DNA of 64,000 nt from Myxococcales bacterium (GTDB taxonomy: Bacteria > Myxococcota > Myxococcia > Myxococcales > Myxococcaceae): positions 1 to 64,000 of the forward strand of contig JADLDB010000046.1 of NCBI GenBank assembly GCA_020846875.1. The letters are read 5' to 3'. This document shows, one piece after another, positions 56,122-63,810 of the stretch. Within the stretch, counting starts at the first letter, position 1, and each line of letters starts with the position of its first letter. The position numbers and the translations under genes were made by a program. A model generated the notes under the pieces. That model was not told the DNA's origin and did no database searches. It saw only the letters and a program-made list of their open reading frames with translations.

Positions 56122-57189
56122 ATGGCCGAAGACGTGGTGCTCCGCTCCGAGTCGCCCAACGGCAACGCCGAGGCCGTCGTGGAGGACGACGGGCGGACCG
56201 TCTACCTGTACCAGTACTTCCCCGAGGGGCTGGGGCAGGAGCTGCGCGCCAGCTGGGTGCGCAACCGGCTGCCCGCGCCGGCCGAGGTGGTGCGCGAGGA
56301 CATGCAGCAGGGCCTGGCCCCCTTGATGCCCGCGCGCTTCTGTTCCCACCCTCAAGGTGCGCCGCCGGTCGATCCCACCCGCGCGAAGCTGGTGTGGCTG
56401 CCGGACGGAAACGGCGTGGCGCTCTTCGAGGGGCCGGACGTGGTGGCCTGCACGGTGCCCTGGCAGGGGAAGCAGGACTGCCCGGGCTTCGCGCGCGACG
56501 CGGTGGGGCAGGCGCCGTTCGCCTGGCAGCTCGAGCCGGACACGGAGCTGGCCCGGCGCTTCAAGGCCGCGCAGCGCTACTGGGACAGCTGGGAATCGCC
56601 CCTCACCTGGGAAGAGAAGCGGCGCGCGGTGCGCGAGGCGATGGCCCGGACGCTGGGGGCGCAGCAGGAGTACAAGGAGGAGCGCGTGGCGTGGCCTCCG
56701 CTGGGGGTGGGCGTCTTCCAGTCGGACCAGGCAGTGACGGTGGCCACGGTGGGCATGTCGCAGCGGCCGATGCCGGGCGTGGAGCTGGCCCACGTCGACC
56801 CGCGGCTGCAGCGGCGCGTCGAGCTCGCGGTGGCGCTGCCCCACGGGGCCTCGGAGTTGATGCGCGAGCGGGTGGCCGGGCTGCTCGTCCTCGCCTCGGA
56901 GCTGCCGTGGAGCCGCTACACCTGGCTGGGCCACGGGCACACGGTCCCGGCCGACGCCTTCAAGGGCACGCCGTACACGGGCGTGCTGGTGGCCAGCAGC
57001 GCGAGGTTTGGCGCGCAGGTGCCGCTGCCCGAGGTGGACGGCGATCCGGTGACGCTGCTGTGGCTGGTGCCGGTGACGGCGGAGGAGCTTCCGAAGGTGA
57101 AGGGCGGGGCGGCGGACGGCTTTCTGGCCGGCCTCCAGCAGCCGCGACCGCTGATGGAGAAGCCCGTGGCGCGGGGCCAGGACGCGTGA
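56122..57189 (+). CDS. SUFU-like (suppressor of fused) domain protein
   Basis: The 355-residue protein starts at the ATG at 56122. The C-terminal 170 residues (about 180-345) follow the suppressor-of-fused pattern: [39 protein letters not shown] and [17 protein letters not shown]. The N-terminal half is a mixed-strand domain of unknown type ([20 protein letters not shown]). Bacterial SUFU proteins frequently occur as immunity or regulatory partners in polymorphic-toxin or stress loci; no toxin lies here. Its stop overlaps the NUDIX start (GTGA), so the two are translationally coupled. Confidence 0.65.
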   Translation: MAEDVVLRSESPNGNAEAVVEDDGRTVYLYQYFPEGLGQELRASWVRNRLPAPAEVVREDMQQGLAPLMPARFCSHPQGAPPVDPTRAKLVWLPDGNGVALFEGPDVVACTVPWQGKQDCPGFARDAVGQAPFAWQLEPDTELARRFKAAQRYWDSWESPLTWEEKRRAVREAMARTLGAQQEYKEERVAWPPLGVGVFQSDQAVTVATVGMSQRPMPGVELAHVDPRLQRRVELAVALPHGASELMRERVAGLLVLASELPWSRYTWLGHGHTVPADAFKGTPYTGVLVASSARFGAQVPLPEVDGDPVTLLWLVPVTAEELPKVKGGAADGFLAGLQQPRPLMEKPVARGQDA

Positions 57190-57746
57190 CGCTCGACGCC
57201 GTCCTGGCCACTCACCCCCCGGCCGACGAGAAGGAGCGCGGCGATCTCGAGGCCATGCGCGAGCTCGCCGCGGCGCTGCCTCGTCCCTTCGCGCGGGACC
57301 AATGGCCGGCGCACTTCACCGGCAGCGCGGTGGTGGTCGACGCCGCGGGCCAGCGGGTGTGCCTGGTGCTGCACGCCAAGCTCCAGCGCTGGCTGCAGCC
57401 CGGCGGGCACGCGGACGAGGCCGACGGAGCAGACCTCTCGCGCACGGCCTTGCGCGAGGCTCGCGAGGAGACGGGGCTCGACGTGGCGCTGCACCCCGGC
57501 GCGCCCCGCCCGCTGGACGTGGACGTGCACGTCATCCCCGCGCGGAAGGGCGACCCCGAGCACCGGCACCTCGACGTGCGCTTCCTGGTGGTGGCGTCGA
57601 ACCCCGAGGCCCTCTCGCACGACCCGACCGAGGCCCACGGGGCCTTGTGGCTGAGCTGGGACGAGGCGCTCGCGCGCGCGGACGAAGCGCCGCTGGGGCG
57701 GCTGCTGAAGAAGGCCCGGGACGCGGTGCGCCAGAGGCCTGGCTAG
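57186..57746 (+). CDS. NUDIX hydrolase
   Basis: The 186-residue protein begins at the GTG at 57186, overlapping the SUFU stop. The NUDIX box appears as LQPGGHADEADGADL followed by TALREAREETGLDV, whose REAREETGL core carries the catalytic Glu residues; the usual first Glu position is relaxed. These enzymes hydrolyse nucleoside-diphosphate derivatives such as NADH, CoA, ADP-ribose or oxidised dNTPs, and the substrate is not determined by the box alone. The WLQPGGHAD form resembles several NUDIX families active on small nucleotide phosphates. It pairs with the SUFU protein. Confidence 0.85.
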   Translation: MTLDAVLATHPPADEKERGDLEAMRELAAALPRPFARDQWPAHFTGSAVVVDAAGQRVCLVLHAKLQRWLQPGGHADEADGADLSRTALREAREETGLDVALHPGAPRPLDVDVHVIPARKGDPEHRHLDVRFLVVASNPEALSHDPTEAHGALWLSWDEALARADEAPLGRLLKKARDAVRQRPG

Positions 57747-57789
57747 CGCACCGTCCGCCAACCTGTTCGGCGCCCTGGGCCCGTCCGCG

Positions 57790-58176
57790 TCAGAGCTTCT
57801 CGAGGACGCGCGCCAGCTTCTCGCGCACCTCTCCGGCCAGCGCCGCGAGCTCCTTCGACACCTGGGGGGCGACCGTCTGCAGCGGGTCCACGGCCTGCAC
57901 CACCGCCTTGCCGTCCTCGCCCTCGTGCACGGTGACGTTGCAGGGCATCAGCAGCCCGAAGCCCAGGTGCGCGGACAGCGCCCGGTGCGCGAGGGGCGGG
58001 TTGCACGCCCCGAGAATGGTGTAGCGCCGGAAGTCCACGCCCAGCTTGGCCTTGAGCGTGTCCTTCACGTCGATGGTGGTCAGCACCCCGAAGCCTTCTG
58101 CCTTCAGCGCCTCGGGCACGCGCTGCATCGCCTCGTCATAGCCGTACGGCAGGTTCTTCTTCAGTCCGATGTCCAT
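57790..58176 (-). CDS. DUF302 family protein
   Basis: The 128-residue protein fits the DUF302 family: YDEAMQRVPEALKAEGFGVL, TIDVKDTLKAKLGVDFRRY, TILGACNPPLAHRALSAHLG and LLMPCNVTVHEGEDGKAVVQ. The family has a single compact alpha/beta domain whose CNP and PCN motifs may bind a metal or nucleotide; the role is unsettled. The length is normal. It is divergent from the pseudokinase gene, and the inverted repeat at 58235-58253 lies in the shared region. Confidence 0.85.
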   Translation of the reverse strand: MDIGLKKNLPYGYDEAMQRVPEALKAEGFGVLTTIDVKDTLKAKLGVDFRRYTILGACNPPLAHRALSAHLGFGLLMPCNVTVHEGEDGKAVVQAVDPLQTVAPQVSKELAALAGEVREKLARVLEKL

Positions 58177-58234
58177 GCGCCTTCGAGCCTCCAGGCCTCA
58201 GGTGGGATTCAGGTCGACTGTGAACGGGAGTGAT

Positions 58235-58253
58235 CACCCAGCGCCACTGGGTG
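58235..58253. promoter_or_regulatory. Inverted repeat in the DUF302/pseudokinase divergent region
   Basis: CACCCAG (58235-58241) and CTGGGTG (58247-58253) are perfect complements around CGCCA. The flanks extend partial symmetry (GTGAT on the left, GTCAAC on the right). It lies 58 bp from the DUF302 start and 126 bp before the pseudokinase ATG, a suitable place for a two-way operator. The binding protein is unknown. Confidence 0.45.
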
Positions 58254-58379
58254 TCAACAACCGTCGATCTGGCGTACGCGTGTCGCAGGGTGAGAACGAC
58301 TGTGCCGCTCCACGCCCATTTCAGCGCCAGGGATTCCGCGCGGCTGCGGGTTGGCCGGGGTGTTGCTCCAGGCCCCGGC

Positions 58380-59174
58380 ATGAGCCGACGCCGCTTTGCG
58401 ATCCGATCTGCCCTGGCCAGCAGCGCCTCCCTGCAGTCGCTGCTCGACCGCACGCCCGGGGCGCGCCCGCCGATGGACGTGGCGCTCCTGCTGGCGCACG
58501 ACGTGCTGCGCTCCACCGCGTTGATCCACTCCGAGGGCCGCACCTGCGGCGCGCTCGACGCGGCCAGCTTCGAGATCGCCCCCGACGGCCACGTCTCACT
58601 CAAGGGCGAAGGCGGCGGCACCGACGTGCTGGCCGACGTGCAAGCGGTGGGCGTCGTGCTCTTCCAGCTCTTCACCGGCGTCACCCCGGCCCAGGCCCGC
58701 GCCCGGCTGCAGGTCCCCAGGCTGCACGAGGTCCCGGCGCCCTCCCGGCTCAACCCGGCGCTGGACGACGCGCTGTCGGACCTGGTGGCGAAGATGCTGG
58801 CCGGCGATCCCGCCGAGCGCCCCTACAGCCTCGCGCATGTGCTCGGCGACGTGCTGGACGCGATGGACGAATTGGGGCTGGCGCACGACGAAGCGGTGGT
58901 GGCGCGCTGGGCGTCGCTGGACGTGGCGGAGCCCGCGCCGGCGCCGGTGGCCGCTCCGGTGGTGAAGGTGGTGCCAGCGGTGACGGCCCCGCTGCGCGCA
59001 GACAAGCCGCTCCACCGCGAGCCGCCGCGCTCCTGGCAGGCGGAGGAGGGCGACGGGTACGAGGACGACACCGCCGGCGACGCGGCCTGGACCGAGCCGG
59101 TGCGCTTCGACGCCTGGGCGCTGCTGGCCTGCTGCTTCGCGATCGCCTCGCTCGCGATCGTCTTCAACTTCTAG
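58380..59174 (+). CDS. Membrane pseudokinase (kinase C-lobe-like, no catalytic motifs)
   Basis: The 264-residue protein resembles the C-lobe of the Ser/Thr kinases: VQAVGVVLFQLFTGVTPAQ, then LNPALDDALSDLVAKMLAGD, ending PAERPYSLAHVLGDVLDAMD. There is no glycine loop, ATP lysine, HRD or DFG motif, so it should be inactive as a kinase. An acidic Ala/Pro linker leads to a C-terminal membrane helix (LLACCFAIASLAIVF). It could act as a scaffold or regulatory partner for one of the active kinases in the window. It is followed after 12 bp by the VWA lipoprotein, so the two form an operon. Confidence 0.7.
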   Translation: MSRRRFAIRSALASSASLQSLLDRTPGARPPMDVALLLAHDVLRSTALIHSEGRTCGALDAASFEIAPDGHVSLKGEGGGTDVLADVQAVGVVLFQLFTGVTPAQARARLQVPRLHEVPAPSRLNPALDDALSDLVAKMLAGDPAERPYSLAHVLGDVLDAMDELGLAHDEAVVARWASLDVAEPAPAPVAAPVVKVVPAVTAPLRADKPLHREPPRSWQAEEGDGYEDDTAGDAAWTEPVRFDAWALLACCFAIASLAIVFNF

Positions 59175-59186
59175 AAGGAGCCCGTC

Positions 59187-60398
59187 ATGCGCCTCGTCCT
59201 CGCCTCCGCGCTCGGCCTCACCCTGGGCGCCGTCGCCTCCTCCTGCAGCCCGCCGCTGTGCAGCGCCGCCGGCGGTTGTCTTCTGGACCAGCAGTGCCTG
59301 CCGTCAGGCATCTGCACCGCGAGGTGCACCAACGACGCGCAATGTCAGCTCGGCCAGAGGTGCAGCGCCGCCGGCGGCTGCGTCAGCCTGGGCGGTTGTG
59401 GCACCAACTCCGACTGCAGGGGCGCAGGCGAGGTGTGTCACCAGGGCGGGAGCTGTGCGGCGCCCACCCCTGGCAACCCCGGCATCGGCCCCACGTCCTG
59501 CGGCGGAGAGAAGTTCGAAGCCACCCGTACCGAGGCGAACGTGCTGATCGTCCTCGATCACTCCGGCAGCATGATGGAGCGCGTCGCCGGCACCACCAAG
59601 TGGGCCGCGGCGGTCGAGGCGGTGAGGGCGGTGACGGCGGCGAACGACGCGCAGATCCGCTTCGGCCTGCAGATGTTCTCGTTCCAGAGCCAGGTCTGCC
59701 ACCCTGGGCAGGTGCTGGTGTTGCCGGGCTCGGGGAACGCGGCGGAGATCTCCGCGGCGCTGCCGGTGAGGGCGGACGGGCGGCAGACGCCGGTGGCGGG
59801 GGCGCTCGACGTGGCCAGCCAAGTGGCCGAGCTGGCCGATCCGGACCGCTCCAACTTCGTGCTGATGATCACCGACGGCAAGGAGAACTGCGGCGGCGAT
59901 CCGGTGGCCGAGGTGGAGCGCCTCTTCAACAAGGGCGTGCGCACCTACACCGTCGGCTTCGGCGGGGAGGTGGACCAGGACAACCTGAATGACATGGCCA
60001 TCAAGGGCGGCACCGCCCGGGCCAGCACCCCGCGCTACTACCAGGCGGACAACTCGGCGGACCTCCAGGCGGCGCTGGCGTCCATCGCCCAGGGCGCGCT
60101 GGGCTGCGACTTCCGCCTGGCGCAGGCGCCCCCGGATCCCTCAAAGCTCTTCGTGGCCATCGACGGTCAGTTCGTGCCCCGCGACCCCAACCGCGTCGCC
60201 GGCTGGGAGTACACGCCGGCCACGCAGCGCATCACCCTCTACGGGCCCGCGTGCGACGCGGTCACCACCACGCCCAACGCGAAGGTGTCCATCGTCTATG
60301 GCTGCCCGGATCCGACCGTCACAGAGACGGGCGGCGGCGGCAACGGCCAGCGCGACGCCGGCTTCGTCTTCGACCTCGACGGAGGGACGATCCTGTAA
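59187..60398 (+). CDS. Cys-rich lipoprotein with VWA domain
   Basis: The 403-residue protein has lipobox VASSC (Cys20), a Cys-rich head with repeating CxxxxxC pairs (CTNDAQCQLGQRCS, CGTNSDCRGAGEVCHQG), and a VWA domain (about 115-315) with MIDAS DHSGSM and FVLMITDGKENCGG. A closing beta-rich part (VAGWEYTPATQRITLYG) follows. The intact MIDAS predicts metal-dependent ligand binding outside the cell. A strong intrinsic terminator (60430-60469) lies 31 bp after the stop. The pseudokinase gene 12 bp upstream shares the transcript. The VWA ligand is unknown. Confidence 0.82.
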   Translation: MRLVLASALGLTLGAVASSCSPPLCSAAGGCLLDQQCLPSGICTARCTNDAQCQLGQRCSAAGGCVSLGGCGTNSDCRGAGEVCHQGGSCAAPTPGNPGIGPTSCGGEKFEATRTEANVLIVLDHSGSMMERVAGTTKWAAAVEAVRAVTAANDAQIRFGLQMFSFQSQVCHPGQVLVLPGSGNAAEISAALPVRADGRQTPVAGALDVASQVAELADPDRSNFVLMITDGKENCGGDPVAEVERLFNKGVRTYTVGFGGEVDQDNLNDMAIKGGTARASTPRYYQADNSADLQAALASIAQGALGCDFRLAQAPPDPSKLFVAIDGQFVPRDPNRVAGWEYTPATQRITLYGPACDAVTTTPNAKVSIVYGCPDPTVTETGGGGNGQRDAGFVFDLDGGTIL

Positions 60399-60429
60399 CT
60401 CTTCCCCTTCAGGATCATCCGCTCGTCCG

Positions 60430-60469
60430 GGCCGGCGCTGACAGGGAACCAGCGCCGGCCTGTTCTTTT
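60430..60469 (+). terminator. Rho-independent terminator
   Basis: A perfect 10-bp stem GGCCGGCGCT (60430-60439) / AGCGCCGGCC (60451-60460) encloses an 11-base loop and is followed by the T-rich run TGTTCTTTT (60461-60469). It lies 31 bp after the VWA lipoprotein stop and is the clearest intrinsic terminator in the window. Confidence 0.85.
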
Positions 60470-60511
60470 GTAAAGGCCTTGGCCTTATATCTACCCGGTC
60501 TGTCTCTGGAA

Positions 60512-60528
60512 TCTGGTACGCAACCAGA
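60512..60528. promoter_or_regulatory. Inverted repeat in the leader of the endolysin-like gene
   Basis: TCTGGT (60512-60517) and ACCAGA (60523-60528) are perfect complements with a 5-base spacer, in an AT-richer interval (60470-60540) that otherwise looks like a promoter region. It may be an operator or attenuator. An AGGAG ribosome-binding site lies 7-15 bp before the ATG at 60578. Confidence 0.4.
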
Positions 60529-60577
60529 ATTTCGGGTGTGTGAGAATTCTCCTGAAGGGGCTTACAGGAGACCACTC

Positions 60578-61285
60578 ATGACGACCGTCGCCGCCGCACG
60601 CCGCACCGCTTCTTCCACTTCGTCGAAGGGCGTCGCCTGGGCCCGCTATGGCTCGCGTGGGCTGCACGTGGCGCTCTTGCAGAAGAAGCTGAACGAGCGC
60701 GGCGCGCGCCTGGCGGTGGACGGCATTTTCGGGCAGAAGACGCTGGCGGCGGTGAAGCGCTACCAGCAGCAGCGCGGCCTCGCGGTGGACGGCGTGGTCG
60801 GGCCGAAGACGTGGGGCTCGCTGGGCGTGCAGGCGTCTTCCAACGGCGGGCGCGTGGGAGGCACCTCGCCGTCCTCGCCGGCGCCGTCGGGCCCGGGCAC
60901 GCGCACCACGGGGTACATCAACGGCCGGCCGCAGAGCATCACCGTCTCGCCCATCGGCAACGGCAAGTACCTGCGCAGCGACGCGGCGGCGGCCTTCAAC
61001 CGGATGAAGGCGGACGCGGCGCGCGCGGGCGTGAACCTCTCCGCGGTGAGCGGCTTCCGCACGATGGCCGAGCAGACCTACCTCTACAACCTGTACAAGT
61101 CGGGGCGCGGCAACCTGGCGGCGCGGCCGGGCTACTCCAACCACCAGGGCGGCATCGCCGTCGACGTGTCCACCGGCGGCAGTTACTCGTCGTCGGCGTA
61201 CCGGTGGCTGGCGGCCAACGGGCGGAGGTACGGCTTCGTCAACGACGTGCGCGGCGAGCCCTGGCACTGGACGTACCGCGGCTGA
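60578..61285 (+). CDS. Endolysin-like protein: peptidoglycan-binding domain plus VanY-type peptidase
   Basis: The 235-residue protein has a PG_binding_1 domain (about 27-83: LLQKKLNERGARLAVDGIFG, then TLAAVKRYQQQRGLAVDG) and an M15/VanY-type LAS peptidase (about 125-235). Zinc ligands His189 and Asp196 (SNHQGGIAVDV) and His230 with Glu227 (GEPWHW) are in place. It should cut D-Ala-D-Ala or related peptide cross-links of peptidoglycan. No signal peptide or membrane helix is visible; the N-terminus is Thr/Ala/Ser-rich and uncharged-hydrophobic is absent. It resembles a phage endolysin, but no holin or phage gene surrounds it. A terminator precedes it and a long hairpin follows. Confidence 0.85.
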   Translation: MTTVAAARRTASSTSSKGVAWARYGSRGLHVALLQKKLNERGARLAVDGIFGQKTLAAVKRYQQQRGLAVDGVVGPKTWGSLGVQASSNGGRVGGTSPSSPAPSGPGTRTTGYINGRPQSITVSPIGNGKYLRSDAAAAFNRMKADAARAGVNLSAVSGFRTMAEQTYLYNLYKSGRGNLAARPGYSNHQGGIAVDVSTGGSYSSSAYRWLAANGRRYGFVNDVRGEPWHWTYRG

Positions 61286-61324
61286 GGCGAGCGGCGCGCA
61301 GCACGGCCTTCTTCTGAAGTCCGC

Positions 61325-61361
61325 TGCGACACACTCCACCGTTTCGGTCGAGTGTGTTGCA
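61325..61361. terminator. Long hairpin between convergent genes
   Basis: GCGACACACTC (61326-61336) pairs with GAGTGTGTTGC (61350-61360) with one mismatch, and an inner ACCG/CGGT stem closes a TTT loop. Outer T61325-A61361 extends it to 37 bases. It sits between the endolysin-like gene and the convergent histidine kinase gene, so it could serve both directions. There is no T-run. Confidence 0.55.
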
Positions 61362-61383
61362 ACGATTCGAGGCTTCGGTCGGC

Positions 61384-62802
61384 TCAGCCCGCCGGCAGCG
61401 AGAGGCTGAACACCGTCTTCCCCGGCTGCGACGTGGCCGTCAGCGTGCCGCCGTGCGCCTCCACCAGCTTGCGCGCCAGCGGCAGGCCCAGGCCCGTGCC
61501 CTTCTCCCGAGTGGTGAAGAAGGGCTCGAAGATGCGCGGCAGCACGTCCGCGGGGATGCCCGGGCCTTCGTCCTTCACCTCGATGAGGTAGCGCCCGCCG
61601 TCCACCCGGCCCGACAGCGTCACGGGCTGGCCTTCCTTCGACACCTGCACCGCGTTCTTCACCAGGTTCACCAGCGCGCTGGTGAGCAGGCTCTCGTCGC
61701 CGTTCAACGTGGCTTCCTGCGCGTCGATGGAGAGGGTGACGTTCCTGCCCTTCGCCTCGCCCGCAAGGTGCGCCGCCGCCGCGTCGAGCAGGTGCCTGGC
61801 GGCGATGGGCGAGCGCTGCAGCTTCTGCTCGCGCGCGAAGACCAGGAAGTCCTCGACGATGCGCTTCAGGTAGTCCAGCTCGCGGTGGATGCGCCCCAGG
61901 TGCGTCTTCGCCTCCGCGAGGTCCGGCGTGGCGGCTTTCAGCTCCTCGTCCAGCAGCCCGCCGAACAGCTCGATGCCGCCCAGCGGGTTCTTCACCTCGT
62001 GCGCCACCCCGCCCAGCATCAGCTTGAGCTGGCGATCGCGGCTCTCCAGCGCCTGGCGCATCGCCTCCAGCTCCCGCGCGAGGATGCCGATCTCCCGCGC
62101 GCGCTCCCCCGTCACCGGGGTGGACAGGTCGCCGCCGCCGATCCGCAGCGCGCTGGACACCAGGCGATCGATGGGCGCCTTGAGGCCCTGCGCCACCAGC
62201 ACCGCCGCCAGCGCCAGCATCAGCAGCGTGACGATGAGGAGCCCCACGAAGGCGTTCCGCAGGCCGGTGAGCGGGCCGAAGAAGGCCGCGCTGCCCTCCA
62301 CCGCCACCGCGCCCACCACCTTCCCGTCCAGCAGCAGCGGCGCGTAGCCCGTCTTGTAGAGCAGCCCGTCGGTGCCCTCGAACAGCACCTGGGAAGACGC
62401 CCGTTGCCCCTCGAAGACGTGGGACAGCTCCAGCGAGTCGCGGAGCAGCTCGGTGGCCTCGGCGAAGGGCGGCAGCTTGCCCCCCACGTCGAGGAGCGCC
62501 CGGCGCTGCGTGTCCACCACCAGCACCCGGCGCACGCCGGCGCGATCCTTCGCCTCGGTCAGCTGCGCCGTCAGCGAGCGGAAGGTGCGGCTGCCTTCGC
62601 CCTGCATGTCCTCCTCGGTGAGCGCCTGCACCCGGTCGGCCTTCACCTGCGAGGCGACGGCGGAGGCCACCCTGGACAGCGACGCGCCCAGCTCGTCCTC
62701 CAGCACGTTGCGGCTGGCGCGGTACAGCAGGTAGCCGCCCAGCGTCAGCACCAGCAGCGTCGGCACCAGGAAGGCGAGCAGCAGGCGCGCGCGGAGGCCC
62801 AT
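61384..62802 (-). CDS. Membrane sensor histidine kinase
   Basis: The 472-residue protein has a first membrane helix (about 7-27), an extracytoplasmic sensor domain (about 30-184), a second helix (184-206), HAMP, and a HisKA domain with phospho-acceptor His268 (GGVAHEVKNPL). A full catalytic core follows: N-box NLVKNAV, G1 DEGPGIP, FFTTREKGTGLGLPL (F and G2 boxes) and a VEAHGG signature. The gene is downstream of the PilZ gene by 9 bp on the same strand. No response regulator follows, so its partner is elsewhere; the REC-EAL and NtrC-type regulators of this window are candidates. The signal is unknown. Confidence 0.9.
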   Translation of the reverse strand: MGLRARLLLAFLVPTLLVLTLGGYLLYRASRNVLEDELGASLSRVASAVASQVKADRVQALTEEDMQGEGSRTFRSLTAQLTEAKDRAGVRRVLVVDTQRRALLDVGGKLPPFAEATELLRDSLELSHVFEGQRASSQVLFEGTDGLLYKTGYAPLLLDGKVVGAVAVEGSAAFFGPLTGLRNAFVGLLIVTLLMLALAAVLVAQGLKAPIDRLVSSALRIGGGDLSTPVTGERAREIGILARELEAMRQALESRDRQLKLMLGGVAHEVKNPLGGIELFGGLLDEELKAATPDLAEAKTHLGRIHRELDYLKRIVEDFLVFAREQKLQRSPIAARHLLDAAAAHLAGEAKGRNVTLSIDAQEATLNGDESLLTSALVNLVKNAVQVSKEGQPVTLSGRVDGGRYLIEVKDEGPGIPADVLPRIFEPFFTTREKGTGLGLPLARKLVEAHGGTLTATSQPGKTVFSLSLPAG

Positions 62803-62811
62803 GGCAGGAGG

Positions 62812-63186
62812 TCAGTTCTTCGAGGACTGACGGGCGGCGCAGATCTCCTCGATGAGCGCCATCGACTCCTCGTCGAAGTTGACGAACTCCACGCCCATGC
62901 CCGCGGGCATCGCCTGGTCGCCGGGTGGGTTGACGCGCACCACCCGGCCCATCCCCTCGATGAGGCGCGAGCCGTCCCTCAAGGAGAACTGCAGGTAGAT
63001 CATCGCCCCTTCCTCCCGCGGCTCCTCGGTGCGGATGAACATGCCCCCGGGGGAGATGTTGAGGGAGTACTCGGCCAGGAACTCCTCGAAGGTGTTGAAG
63101 CGGAACTGCACGAGGATGTGCAGCGGCGTGCGCGGGTGGCGGCGGCGCTCGGCTCCGCCCTGGTCGTCGTCCTCGCTGCTGCTCAT
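62812..63186 (-). CDS. PilZ-domain c-di-GMP receptor protein
   Basis: The 124-residue protein shows the PilZ motifs RRxxxR (R15-R19 in RRRHPR) and NxSxxG (N43, S45, G48 in NISPGG). These two arms wrap a c-di-GMP dimer. The body continues with MIYLQFSLRDGSRLIEGMGR and GMGVEFVNFDEES, typical of single-domain myxobacterial PilZ proteins. Binding would change its contacts with motility, secretion or chemosensory partners. It begins an operon with a histidine kinase (9-bp gap), so sensing and c-di-GMP reading may be linked. Confidence 0.9.
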   Translation of the reverse strand: MSSSEDDDQGGAERRRHPRTPLHILVQFRFNTFEEFLAEYSLNISPGGMFIRTEEPREEGAMIYLQFSLRDGSRLIEGMGRVVRVNPPGDQAMPAGMGVEFVNFDEESMALIEEICAARQSSKN

Positions 63187-63313
63187 CGGCCTTTGGACTG
63201 TACCCCAGCGGCGCGGGCCTGCCCGGTTTTCACGGGGTTTGCCGGGAAGGGAACGCGAGGCCCTGCGGGGTGTTCAAGGGGGCGCTACACTTGCGTGGCG
63301 AGGCCTTCGAGCG

Positions 63314-63799
63314 ATGTCCCGTGTCCGGTTGAGCCAGCCCCGAGCCGACTGCATCGTGCTGGAGCTCCAGCCCGACGTGCGGCGCGCGCTGTTGTGGGCC
63401 CTGCCGACGCTCGCCTACTGGCCGGTGTTTCGTGCGCTGGCGCTGGGGAGCGGCTGGACGTTGCTCTGGGTGCTGGTGGGCCTGGCGCTCTTGCCGGTGT
63501 GCACCGTCCTGGCCATTCGCGCCCTGCACCGCCGCGCCTACACGCTGGTGCGCACCACCGGGCGGCTCTTGCTCGACGGCGAGCCGCTGGAGTTGGCCCG
63601 CGTGGAGCTGCGCGTGCGGAAGATGCCCATCACCCGGGTGCCCACCGGGTACGACCTGTCGCTGTGGGTGATGACCGCCGCCGGGCCGTTGGATCTGCCG
63701 CTGGGCCAGTACAAGACGCTCATCGACGCCTCGCGCGTGTCCGGCGAGCTGGAGGAGTTCGTCCAGCGCGCCAACAACAAGCAGCCGAAGCACGTGTAG
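63314..63799 (+). CDS. Small inner-membrane protein of unknown function
   Basis: The 161-residue protein from the ATG at 63314 has two hydrophobic helices (about 24-45 and 50-72: ALLWALPTLAYWPVFRAL, TLLWVLVGLALLPVCTVL) close to its N-terminus. A cytoplasmic tail follows that contains GRLLLDGEPLELARVELRVR, a strand-rich domain that resembles many membrane-anchored PH-like or bPH2 proteins. No enzymatic motif is seen. The gene is divergent from PilZ, with 127 bp between starts. The right neighbour converges on it. Confidence 0.65.
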   Translation: MSRVRLSQPRADCIVLELQPDVRRALLWALPTLAYWPVFRALALGSGWTLLWVLVGLALLPVCTVLAIRALHRRAYTLVRTTGRLLLDGEPLELARVELRVRKMPITRVPTGYDLSLWVMTAAGPLDLPLGQYKTLIDASRVSGELEEFVQRANNKQPKHV

Positions 63800-63810
63800 C
63801 GCCCCGCGCC

